Of a stretch of 47,628 bases of DNA, positions 18,583 to 33,995 are shown one piece after another (positions within the stretch are counted from its first letter, which is position 1; every line of letters starts with the position of its first letter). Under the pieces are notes generated by a model. The model worked only from the letters and a program-made list of their open reading frames with translations, had not been told where the DNA came from and made no database searches. The position numbers were made by a program, and so were the translations under genes. Source of the stretch: Paulinella micropora (lineage: Eukaryota > Cercozoa > Imbricatea > Euglyphida); NCBI GenBank assembly GCA_009731375.1, contig BJOX01000038.1:629575-677202 (forward strand), read 5' to 3'.

Positions 18583-18718
18583 GTAGTACATATGTACGTA
18601 CATACATACATACATACATACTACATACATACATACATACATACATACTACATACATACATACATACATACATACATACACATATATTTCATATAAACAT
18701 GTATACATACATACAGAA
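18019..18718. repeat. Island, then (ACAT)n and self-complementary (ACGT)n
   Basis: A 150-base non-repetitive island (18019-18170) lies between (GTAT)n and (ACAT)n, i.e. between complementary repeats. From 18249 to about 18405 the repeat is (ACGT)n/(GTAC)n, which is its own reverse complement, then (ACAT)n resumes. Confidence 0.95.
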
Positions 18719-18882
18719 TAGAGCATGATGAATACCTGTGAAGGAAACAACCAGACCACTGCATCAACCAAGCCGTTGCCGCACAAGATGTACGGCAGCA
18801 AAGACATTTTAGAATCTGAACAACAATAACAATAACAACAACAACAACAACAACAACAACGACGACGACGACGACGACGACG

Positions 18883-18923
<41 letters not shown>

Positions 18924-19018
18924 AACAAAAACCATAATTCATTACTTTGGCCGATAGCCACGCTCAAACTAGTTATTGATTGTTAATTAAAGGAGGAACA
19001 ATAACAACAACAACAACG

Positions 19019-19050
<32 letters not shown>

Positions 19051-19108
19051 AACAACAATAACAACAACAACAACAACAACAACAACAATAACAATAACGA
19101 CGACGACG

Positions 19109-19142
<34 letters not shown>

Positions 19143-19260
19143 ACACAGCAAAAGCAGCAACACATAAGGGCAGTAATTGCAACGGCAAAGGAAAAAGACA
19201 GGGGAAAGTGAGAGAGTGAAGGAAATAACATCCATTACCACCGTATCATTATCATCAAAA
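18719..19260. repeat. (CAA)n and (CGA)n blocks with islands
   Basis: Islands at 18719-18810 and 18930-18995 alternate with (CAA)n and a (CGA)n core. No gene is seen. Confidence 0.9.
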
Positions 19261-20507
<1,247 letters not shown>

Positions 20508-20584
20508 GTTAGACTGGCCGGCCCACGCCATTTAACCGGGAACTTTTGCATTTCAAACAGACACCCGAAAAAAGCACAGACAAC
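20508..20584 (+). promoter_or_regulatory. Probable promoter / 5' leader of the DEK-like gene
   Basis: A 77-base non-repetitive interval is squeezed between the polypurine tract and the ATG at 20585. No TATA box is visible. The ATG has A at -3 (CAACATGA). A promoter here must overlap the purine tract, or lie beyond it. Confidence 0.4.
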
Positions 20585-21573
20585 ATGAGCGACAAGAAAG
20601 AAGAGTCTGAAGCGGAAGCTGCTGCTTCAGAAAAGGAAGAGCAAGCTAAAAAAGAGGCTGCTTCAGAAAAGGAAGATGCTTCGAAAGAAGATGAAGGTGA
20701 GAAAGAAGTGGAAGATGGAGACAAAGGTGAAGATGAGGAGAAGGAAGAGGAAGGTGCAAAAGCGGAAGAAGAGGAGGACGCTAAAGAAGAGGAAGAAGAG
20801 AAAGGTGGAAAAAGTGGAGATGCAAAGAAAGCTGGCAAGAAATCCGCTGGACAGAAGCGCAAAGCTCCTGCCACTGCTGACTCTGGTAATCGTGACATGT
20901 ACTTGAGAGGCCCTGTGACAGCATGCACCATTTCAAATTACAGCCGCAGCATCGCGAACGAGTGGACGATCGCGTAAGCAAGGTAATGATAACTATAGGA
21001 TGTTTACTTCATAATTCCTAAATTTCTGTCTTACAGCTAAGTTTTTCGCACCGGACGAGGGCAAGACAAGAGAAGAAGTAGAGTACACAGGCGGAGAGGG
21101 TACAAAGTTAGGTGATCACCCTAACGTGGCGAGGAACCTCAACATGGTCAAGCCGACGGACGAGTGTATGTTACTCATTTCTACCTTAAAGGACAAATCA
21201 TGTTATTGTTATGCATTTGCAGTGTTGGAGAAACTGCACAGGATTCTGTACGACAAGGCTGGTAAGAAACAAACACGGAAGAAAACGATTAAGGACTTCA
21301 GCGGCTTTTCTGATACTAATGTAAGCTAAGCACACTTTTTGTTGCCTGGCCAACTTATATGCTGTCATAAATGCAGGAGGCATTTGCAACGAAAAAGAAG
21401 GCAGCCATGTCAAGTCAAAATGTAATTTCGCCTTATGTATTATCGTTTTATTTGATGATGTTACGTTATTCCAGCAATGTGTCTATCTATCTATCCATCT
21501 ATCTATCTGTGTGTTTGTCTGTCTGTCTGTCTCTCTCTCTCATTCCTTCTTTCTTTCTTTCTCTCCCTCTCTC

Positions 21574-21640
<67 letters not shown>

Positions 21641-21796
21641 GAGAGAGAGGAGAGACAGAGAGATGAGAGAGAGAGAGAGTATCTATCTATCTATCTATAT
21701 GGAGAGGAGAGAGAGATGAGAGAGAGAGAGAGAGTATCTATCTATCTATCTATCTATCTCTATCTCTCTATAATGATGATAATAATGATGATAATG

Positions 21797-21859
<63 letters not shown>

Positions 21860-21974
21860 TCGTCAGCAGAATGTGCATAAATATCTGACACGTTGTTTTG
21901 GATTATGTATTGGTTTGTGAGCGTATGAATGACTACTCCCTACGAAGCTGTCCTCTTCCACGCCCGCCCTTCAA

Positions 21975-22031
<57 letters not shown>

Positions 22032-22128
22032 TTTTTATAATATATATATATGTATTATATATACATATATATATATATATATTATATATACATATATATA
22101 TTATATATATATGTGTGTGTGTGTATAT

Positions 22129-22224
<96 letters not shown>

Positions 22225-23083
22225 ATATATATATATGTATATACATATATATATAGAGAGAGTGAGTGTGTGTGTGTGAGAGAGAGAGAGAGATAGAGAT
22301 ATCATCATTATTATTATTGTTCTCTCGTCGCAGGTCAGTCTGCTGCAGAACATGGCCAAGCTTCTCGACGCCAGAGGCGCAGCCAGCGGCAGCAAGGTCT
22401 AGCCCCCGAGTCCTCCATCTCATGCCATGTATGTATGTATGTATGTATTTATGTATGTATGTATGTATGTATGTATGTATATCCATGCATCCATATATCC
22501 ATGTACTATGCATGTATGTATGTATGTATGTATATCCATGCATCCATATATCCATGTAGTATGCATGTATGTATGTATCAATGTTATCTGTATGTCTGCA
22601 TGTATGTATGTATCTATATTTTACTTTTCACATGACCGTGATTTGTAGGAGGTGGTGGACAAGCTCTTTGAATTCCCTGTCAAATCTGAATATCTATATA
22701 TGTATGCATGTATGCATGTATGTATCTATCTGTATTACTTGGACACACAAGCGTGATTTGTAGGTGGTGGTGGAGAAGCTCTATGAATTCCTTGTCAAAT
22801 CTGAATATCTATATATGTATCATGTATGCATGTATGTATCTATCGATGGTATACTTGTTCACACCCACCGTGATGTGTAGGAGGAAGTGGTAGACAAGCT
22901 GTACGAATTCCTTGTGAAACCTGAACCCTCGAGCGGCGAAGGCTTGCAACCGAGCAAAAAAAGTGGTCAAGTGCTAGTCTCATATCTCGAAACATGGTGT
23001 GTTCGAAAGGTTATAAAGCTGGGAAAAGAAAAGAAAAAGAAAGGGATGGCAGAAAGACATCAAAAGCTTGCTAGAGCTGGCGT

Positions 23084-23114
<31 letters not shown>

Positions 23115-23445
23115 TGTATGTATGTAATGTATGTATGTATGCATGTATGTATGTATGGTTGGGACAATGCTCCCCAACCTAAATTCATTTACCTTACCGA
23201 CTATTCCGGATACCTCCTAACCAGCTTCCCCGACATACATACATACATACATACATGCATGCATGGATGCATATGCATGCATTACATACATACAAAAATA
23301 CACATAGAAATTCCTGACGTTCCCCTCATGTGCAGTATTCTCTGAGTCTAGGTGGATCAAAGAAATCGGGCAAAGGGAAGAAATCGGGGACCAAGAAAGA
23401 CGGAGGACCCAAAACTCCCAACCCTTACATGAACTTTGGTAGTTA

Positions 23446-23482
<37 letters not shown>

Positions 23483-23496
23483 CTCTTTCTCTCCCG

Positions 23497-23543
<47 letters not shown>

Positions 23544-24007
23544 CCAGGTGCCATGCTCTTAGTATCTACCGTTGCGTTGACCTGCCTTATTTTCCTAAAT
23601 TTGTGAGTTTCGTGTTGTTCTCAATAGTATGTATGTATGCACGTACGTACGTACGTATGTATGTATGTATCTATGTATGTATGTATGTATGTATGTACGT
23701 AATGTATGTATGTATGTATGTATGTATGTATGTATGCATGTTATGTATGTTATGTATGTATGTAGCGAAGTTTATTCGGCCCACAATAATGGAGGAGTCT
23801 CCAGACATGAAGATGACAGATGTTTCCAAGGTATAAATCGTTTGTATCTTGTACTGCTCAAGTAATCAATGTTGGTCTTGTGGTTGATCATACAGGAAAT
23901 CGGGAAGCGGTGGAATGCTCTCAGTGACAAGGAAAAGGCTAAGTATGCACTGTGTCTACCACCTTTTGTTTGTCTTTTCTTTGTTTGTTTGTTTGTTTGT
24001 TTCTTTT

Positions 24008-24060
<53 letters not shown>

Positions 24061-24209
24061 CATTATTATTAGGGAGTACATAGGCCATCGGTCCTTTCCC
24101 TGGGCTGATTGGTATAAAGCTCCTAGAGTAATGTTCTATGCCGTCACTTCCTTTATTCCACCGATTGGTGTGGAGACTTTCCTTATGGNNNNNNNNNNAC
24201 TACTACTAC

Positions 24210-24260
<51 letters not shown>

Positions 24261-24490
24261 GAACACCGTGATAGCAGTGGTCAAGTTCTACCATATGGGC
24301 CCTGTCGCCAGTTCGATTCCCGTCGGTGCCACCAGTATTTTCATTGAACATACCGGTCCTTCTGGAAGTGTTGGAACTGCCCGCGGGGGTGTCATTAGAG
24401 CCTATCGTCAATTCTTCGTACTCCCCTTACGGGTGAGACGATGGAGGCGCATGTGCAGATTTGCATCAGCCATTGACAGAGAAGCTATTG

Positions 24491-24525
<35 letters not shown>

Positions 24526-24678
24526 TCCTTTTCAATGGGCTGATTGGTATAAAGCTCCTAGAGTAATGTTCTATGCCGTCACTTCCTTTATTCCACCGAT
24601 TGGTGTGGAGACTTTCCTTATGGAATGGAGGACTGGATGCACATGGCCTTTTGGCTCAGCAATTGGCAGGAGATACAC

Positions 24679-24718
<40 letters not shown>

Positions 24719-24787
24719 GTTGTTGTTGTTGTTGTTGTTGTTTTTGTTGTTGTTGCCGTTGCTTGTTGTTATTATTATTACCATTAC

Positions 24788-24856
<69 letters not shown>

Positions 24857-26837
24857 GGAGGGGTGCACAGTATGGCACCCCACGGGAAGAGGAGTGGTTG
24901 GGCCTCTTCCCACTGGTTTCGAGGCTATGTCGTTGTGTTGGCTCCGAGGCTATGTTGTTGTGTTGGTTCCGAGGCTATGTTGTTGTGTTGGTTCCGAGGC
25001 TCTGTTGTTGTGTGGGTTACGAGGCTATGTCGATGTGGGTTCCGAGGCTATGTTGTTGCGTTGGTGCCGAGGCCATGTCGTTGGTTTGTTTTTTATAAGA
25101 CATACACCACGTGGGATCAAAGGGGTATTTACATTCCGCGATCTAGGGGTGGTGACGGGTTTCGAGGCGTCCAGATACTTACCACAAAACGTCCTCATGC
25201 GCTGGCAGACCGCATGAAATGTCTGCTACCCCTGTGAGTACCTCCATGCGGGACCTACCCAGTCTCGTGGAGCTCTCACGCGGGGAAGATCAATCATTTG
25301 TAGTTGANNNNNNNNNNNNNNNNNNNNNNNNNNNNNNNNNNNNNNNNNNNNNNNNNNNNNNNNNNNNNNNNNNNNNNNNNNNNNNNNNNNNNNNNNNNNN
25401 NNNNNNNNNNNNNNNNNNNNNNNNNNNNNNNNNNNNNNNNNNNNNNNNNNNNNNNNNNNNNNNNNNNNNNNNNNNNNNNNNNNNNNNNNNNNNNNNNNNN
25501 NNNNNNNNNNNNNNNNNNNNNNNNNNNNNNTTAGGGAGTACATAGGCCATCGGTCCTTTCCATGGGCTGATTGGTATAAAGCTCCTAGAGTAATGTTCTA
25601 TGCCGTCACNNNNNNNNNNNNNNNNNNNNNNNNNNNNNNNNNNNNNNNNNNNNNNNNNNNNNNNNNNNNNNNNNNNNNNNNNNNNNNNNNNNNNNNNNNN
25701 NNNNNNNNNNNNNNNNNNNNNNNNNNNNNNNNNNNNNNNNNNNNNNNNNNNNNNNNNNNNNNNNNNNNNNNNNNNNNNNNNNNNNNNNNNNNNNNNNNNN
25801 NNNNNNNNNNNNNNNNNNNNNNNNNNNNNNNNNNNNNNNNNNNNNNNNNNNNNNNNNNNNNNNNNNNNNTCCGAGGCTATGTCGATGTGGGTTCCGAGGC
25901 TATGTTGTTGCGTTGGTTCCGAGGCCATGTCGTTGTGTTGTTTTTTATAAGACATACACCACGTGGGATCAAAGGGGTATTTACATTCCGAGATCTAGGG
26001 GTGGTGACGGGTTTCGAGGCGTCCCAGACACTTACCACAAAACGTCCTCATGCGCTGGCAGACCGCATGAAATGTCTGCTACCCCTGTGAGTACCTCCAT
26101 GCGGGACCTACCCAGTCTCGTGGANNNNNNNNNNGTCCGCATGAAATGTCTGCTACCCCTGTGAGTACCTCCATGCGGGACCTACCCAGTCTCGTGGAGC
26201 TCTCACGCGGGGAAGATCAATCATTTGTAGTTGATTTCCGGCAAGGTACCCGACACTGTGCGGGTAGTAGGGACTTCCTTTTGGGGCCTTCTATGTTTGA
26301 GTCACTCTTTCCTCCCCAACATACTCACTGTAGTCCCTGTTGGGTTGAGGGATGGAGGCGCATGGCCCTCGGGCTCAGCCATGACAGATCAATATATATT
26401 ATTATTATTATTATTATTTACTATATCTGAGGCGTACTGATGCAGCTAATGGCATATCCTCAACGGACATAAGCCTCCAATACCCTTGTTCGAGGTCCTC
26501 CACCCCCCCGTGTCAGTCTCNNNNNNNNNNNNNNNNNNNNNNNNNNNNNNNNNNNNNNNNNNNNNNNNNTGGCACCGCGATAGCCCAGTGGTTAAGGTCT
26601 ACCATCTGGGACCTGTCGCCAGTTCGATTCCCGTCGGTGCCAGTATTTTCAAAGGATATTTTCTTTGAAAGTATTGGTCTGTCTGGAAGGCTTGGAGCTG
26701 CCTTGCGGGGGTGTCTGTAGAGCCTATCGTCAAATCTTCGTACTCCCCTCGCGGGTGAGACGATGGAGGCACATGTGCAGAAATGCATTCGCCATTGACA
26801 GAGAAGCACTATTATTATTATTATTATATTATTATTA

Positions 26838-26879
<42 letters not shown>

Positions 26880-26895
26880 TTAGTAGTATCATTAC

Positions 26896-26955
<60 letters not shown>

Positions 26956-27129
26956 CATCATCATCATAATTATCATCATTACCATCATTTGATTCCTCTG
27001 CGCAGGTATAAGGAAGCAGCTGCCTCGTCCTCCAGTAAGTCCTCCAGTAAGCCTGCCAAGAAGAAGCAGAAGAAGGACATTGTAGAAGACGACACCGAGG
27101 ACGAGTCTGAGGACGAAGATCTTGTAAAC

Positions 27130-27181
<52 letters not shown>

Positions 27182-27198
27182 CCTACCTACCTACCTAC

Positions 27199-27231
<33 letters not shown>

Positions 27232-27973
27232 CATCCATCCATCTATCTATCTATCTATCTATCTATCTGTCTATCTATCTATCTATCTATCTATCTATCG
27301 ATCTATCTATCTATACCTACCTACCTACCTACCTACCTACCTATCTATCGATCTTATCTATCTATCTATCTATCTGTCTATCCATCTATTGTTTTATTTA
27401 TCGATACGTTTTTGCACATGGAACACACGGATCGGAATGGGCTATGTACTTTATGCGCGTAATGTAATATATGTATGTATGTATGTAATGTATGTATGTA
27501 TGTAATGCATGTAATGTATGTAATGTATGTATGTAATGTATGTAATTTATGTAATGTATGTATTTACGTACGTAACACGTACGTGCGTACTTACGTACAC
27601 GTACGTATGTATGTATGTATGTTGTATGTATGTATGTATGTATGTAGGTTATGTATGTCTATGTTGTGTTCAGGGTCTCGAGCCCAAACTGCGCGCAAAG
27701 ATTAAAGAAATTCTTAAGGAACGAGAGGGACAAGATCAAATAAGCAGTAAAGAGGTCTGTCTTCAACACTATCTCATATGCGTGACGGGGTGCTCACAAC
27801 TATGGCATGCTTTAGGTTCGGAAAACGCTAAAACAGACTTTCGGCGATGTTATCGATGAGAAGAAAGATTGGGTGAAAGGTCAGCTTTTATGGGATTACT
27901 TGCAATTCTTTATGTTTGGTTCGTTACTATAACTGTAGGTCTCATCCGATCTGAATATGAGAAGTCAGAGTAA
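20585..27973 (+). CDS. DEK: DEK-like chromatin protein with internal HMG box
   Basis: Fourteen exons join in one frame to 418 residues: 20585-20885, 20944-20982, 21037-21165, 21223-21320, 21377-21421, 22334-22396, 22881-22965, 23352-23438, 23766-23830, 23896-23942, 27006-27123, 27674-27754, 27816-27879, 27939-27973. Residues 1-100 are a Lys/Glu/Ala-rich acidic tail. Residues ~114-250 are the DEK N-terminal (SAP-like) region: [40 protein letters not shown] and [14 protein letters not shown] match its conserved blocks. Residues ~274-325 form an HMG box ([17 protein letters not shown], then [21 protein letters not shown]). A Ser/Lys and acidic linker leads to a DEK_C domain (~360-418; [27 protein letters not shown]). 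DEK proteins bend and supercoil chromatin DNA and chaperone histones in the nucleus. An HMG box between the two DEK regions is not the textbook layout. Small introns are 54-65 nt; others are inflated by STRs. All splice sites are GT-AG by eye. Confidence 0.9.
21480..22310. repeat. STR expansion in DEK-like intron 5
   Basis: (TATC)n, (GATA)n, (GA)n, (AAT)n, (TA)n and (GT)n blocks make up most of the 912 nt fifth intron. A short unique island lies at 21860-21975. Confidence 0.95.
22649..22700 (+). pseudogene. Degenerate duplicate 1 of DEK-like exon 7
   Basis: After a TTTGTAG acceptor-like sequence, the segment reads [14 protein letters not shown], a clear copy of exon 7 ([15 protein letters not shown] at 22881). 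It lacks the 3' half and a phase-compatible donor: the next GT (in TATGTATGC) would leave the wrong phase. It is probably a pseudo-exon that is skipped. Confidence 0.8.
22764..22815 (+). pseudogene. Degenerate duplicate 2 of DEK-like exon 7
   Basis: It reads [14 protein letters not shown] after a TTTGTAG acceptor, 115 bases after duplicate 1 and 117 before the intact exon. It shares with duplicate 1 the same truncated 3' part running into TATATATG and (GTAT)n. Confidence 0.8.
24072..24188 (+). mobile_element. Second SINE-like family, copy 1 (truncated by gap)
   Basis: The element begins AGGGAGTACATAGGCC directly after (ATT)n. A second copy spans about 24526-24680 and a third starts at 25531. 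Copy 2 shows the 3' end: an ATGGAGG...TGGCTCAGCAATTGGCAG segment followed by (ATT)n. I see no clear pol III boxes, so its origin is open. Confidence 0.7.
24261..24488 (+). mobile_element. tRNA-derived SINE, copy 4
   Basis: Same family as 11281-11512. Two bases are lost inside the A box (TAGCAGTGGT), so it is probably transcriptionally dead. (ATT)n lies on both sides. Confidence 0.85.
24526..24680 (+). mobile_element. Second SINE-like family, copy 2
   Basis: It matches 24072-24188 from CAATGGGCTGATTGG onward and includes the 3' end missing there. An (ATT)n tail follows from 24681. Confidence 0.7.
24921..25086 (+). repeat. ~25 bp minisatellite, seven units
   Basis: Units start GAGGCTATGT and run about 23-25 bases (GTTGTGTTGGTTCC core). 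Part of the same array reappears at 25870-25945 in the duplicated block. Confidence 0.9.
25087..26400 (+). repeat. Direct duplication within intron 10
   Basis: The stretch 25087-25307 (ATAAGACATACACCACGTGG onward) recurs almost unchanged at 25946-26124, and its end recurs again at 26135-26235. The second-family SINE start recurs at 25531-25609. So a block of roughly 0.8-1.4 kb is present at least twice, interrupted by gaps. Either it is a recent segmental duplication or partly an assembly artefact. The segment 26236-26400 ends ATGGAGGCGCATGGCC...CAGCCATGACAG before (ATT)n, like the SINE tails. Confidence 0.75.
26570..26808 (+). mobile_element. tRNA-derived SINE, copy 5
   Basis: The head begins GGCACCG and ends CGGTGCC, a perfect seven-base pair as in a tRNA acceptor stem, with A box TAGCCCAGTGGT and B box GTTCGATTCCC between them. 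The body is diverged from copy 3, and the tail is (ATT)n. The 5' flank is a gap. Confidence 0.85.
27124..27673 (+). repeat. STR-filled DEK-like intron 11
   Basis: This 550 nt intron is (CTAT)n/(CTAC)n, a short island at 27395-27470, then (GTAT)n/(GTAATGTAT)n and ACGT-rich repeat, ending at GTTCAG. Confidence 0.9.
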
Positions 27974-28497
27974 AAATTTTCAGAAGTGACCAGCATTTCA
28001 GATTCGCACCGCTTCATTCCACCACTGAGTCCGCGTGCGTGCTACAACTGCTCTTTATCTCACTTAGTGTCGATGTCCAGAAAAAAAAAATTCGTCCTTC
28101 TGGTCTAAGAAATTATAATTTAACCCTTAACCGGGCAATCCACATTTGTGGTACCACATTGGTGGATCTTGTGGATTATTAAAGGGCACGGCTTTAAGCC
28201 ACAAATATTGCAATTAGCAGTACTTTGTTTGTATTAATTACTTCTGTCATATTTAAGCGAACTATGAAAAAAAAACCGCATTAATAACGTTAAAGGTCAT
28301 TTTAATTAACCAATTTAATTGGGTGCATCCTGGCTCGCGCTGGAGCGACGAAGGTGTTGCGTGTGTGCCACGCGAAACAATCACCGGTACGGCAAAAAAA
28401 GAAGCGGCGATTGGAGCAGTAAGCTCGGGTACGCTTCGGCTTCCTGACCCTGTTGCCAGGCATGGGCCGTCTCAGCATTAATATTAATACTGATTTT
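27974..28497. other. Intergenic DNA after the DEK-like gene
   Basis: The DEK-like 3' end (stop at 27971-27973) and the Acinus 3' end (29524) converge on a 1550-base interval. This part is non-repetitive and AT-rich in places, with no coding region and no canonical AATAAA near the DEK-like stop. Confidence 0.5.
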
Positions 28498-28773
28498 ATT
28501 GCTGTTGACATTCAAGACAACAACAAAAATTAGTTTTTCATTTTTGTGTCAGATTTTCATTTTTGTGACAGTTTTTCATTTTTGTGACAAAAATTCAAAT
28601 TTTCAAATTTAACGGTAACATTTCTCGAAAATTTACGATATTTTGCGGACGAATATAGCAGTTAATTTGAAAAATTCAAATTTTCACCCAAAATCAAAAT
28701 TCCAACCAAAACTGAAATTCCAACCAAAACAGAAAAATCAATTTTTTTTGTTGTCTTGAATGTCAACAGCAAT
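28498..28773 (+). mobile_element. MITE-like element 1 with 23 bp terminal inverted repeats
   Basis: It begins ATTGCTGTTGACATTCAAG and ends with the exact reverse complement (23 bp including the following ACAA). The AT-rich interior has no coding capacity. Compared with element 2 it carries an extra internal repeat of about 22 bases (TTTTCATTTTTGTGACAG). No clear target-site duplication is seen. Confidence 0.8.
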
Positions 28774-29048
28774 ATTAATTTAATAATAGGGAAAGACAAG
28801 CTCCGGCTCCAGGTCGTCAAAAGGACTGTTGATTGCGGCGCCGGCCGCTATGAATACAGTCCGGGCCCGGGCCGGCCCGGCCACCGCCGGAGAACCACCA
28901 TCCGACTGTATTATTAATATTATTAATAATATTAAAATCAGTAATACTATAATATCATCAGTCTCGAAGGTTTTAGCACTTGAATTTCCTTTTGTTAGCC
29001 GCGTACCTGTAAATCATTAATATTATTGATATTAATATTATGAATAAT

Positions 29049-29302
29049 ATTGCTGTTGACATTCAAGACAAAAAAAATTGATTTTTCTGTTTTGGTTGGA
29101 ATTTCAGTTTTGGTTGGAATTTTGATTTTGGGTGAAAATTTGAAACTTTCAAATTAACTGCTATATTCGTCCGCAAAATATCGTAAATTTTCGCGAAATG
29201 TTACCGTTAAATTTGAAAATTTGAATTTTTGTCACAAAAATGAAAATCTGACACAAAAATGAAAAACTAATTTTTGTTGTTGTCTTGAATGTCAACAGCA
29301 AT
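29049..29302 (-). mobile_element. MITE-like element 2, inverted relative to element 1
   Basis: It has the same 23 bp termini, and its interior is the reverse complement of element 1 with few differences. The two copies are separated by 275 bases (28774-29048) containing a GC-rich core and (ATT)-rich edges. Together they form one long foldback. Confidence 0.8.
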
Positions 29303-29523
29303 ACTTCAACGACAACTTCTCAATCGTCCCTACGAGTGGCAAGGTGTTGTTAACTCTTGCCAATGCTGATACCGGAAAGCTAATTGTTTATCAACATAAA
29401 TAACATTGTATTCCTAGCAGCTAAGCATGAGATTCTGTTGAAAACCAAACTTCACGTGTCAGTCAGCAGTTACTATTTGTGAAAAAAAACTCTGAGTCTA
29501 CTGCTTGTTCTGGAAGCTTAACG

Positions 29524-33784
<4,261 letters not shown>

Positions 33785-33995
33785 AGTGGTAGAGGAAAAC
33801 TAGAGAGAAGGGTGGTTCTTTTAGAGGCAGAGAAAAAAATTGGCTGATCTTTTTTTTGCCAATCTTTCTGATGTGAATGCCGATTTTCTCGACTGCCTCA
33901 ACTAAGGACCGTTTGAGATTCAATTTAAAGGAAGGACTGCACCATTCTCTCATTCTGTCCCCATTTGGTGCAGTATTTGGTGCAGTCGGGAGTAG
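33785..33995. promoter_or_regulatory. Divergent promoter interval, Acinus / serine peptidase
   Basis: Only 211 bases separate the two start codons, which face away from each other, so transcription of both must start within or very near this interval. There is no TATA box. A direct repeat TTTGGTGCAGT (33964-33985) lies just upstream of the peptidase ATG. Confidence 0.6.

Larger units (their letters stand above)
23943..27005 (+). other. DEK-like intron 10, mobile-element cluster (3063 nt)
   Basis: The donor GTATGC splits Lys codon AA|G and the acceptor at 27005 (CTGCGCAG) restores it. The intron holds SINE-like elements, a minisatellite, a duplicated block of ~0.8-1.4 kb, (ATT)n tracts and four gaps (24189-24198, 25308-25530, 25610-25869, 26125-26134) plus one at 26521-26569. 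Confidence 0.85.

Noticed and set aside
20546-20584. Upstream start for the DEK-like protein
   Set aside because: The frame is open to 20546 but that codon is TTG. The first ATG is at 20585, with A at -3, and the residues before it show no conservation I recognise.
20509-20931. Minus-strand Ser/Ala/Phe-rich frame opposite DEK exon 1
   Set aside because: It is a shadow of the Glu/Lys-rich acidic tail. The plus-strand frame splices correctly into DEK motifs.
26577-26642. A functional tRNA gene
   Set aside because: The A and B boxes and acceptor-like stem are present, but the T stem pairs poorly and the sequence is the head of a multi-copy SINE with a conserved tail.
28121-28180. TTAACCCTTAACCGGG as a piggyBac-like terminus
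   Set aside because: A TTAA with a CCC-containing end is suggestive, but I found no matching inverted end nearby and no transposase.
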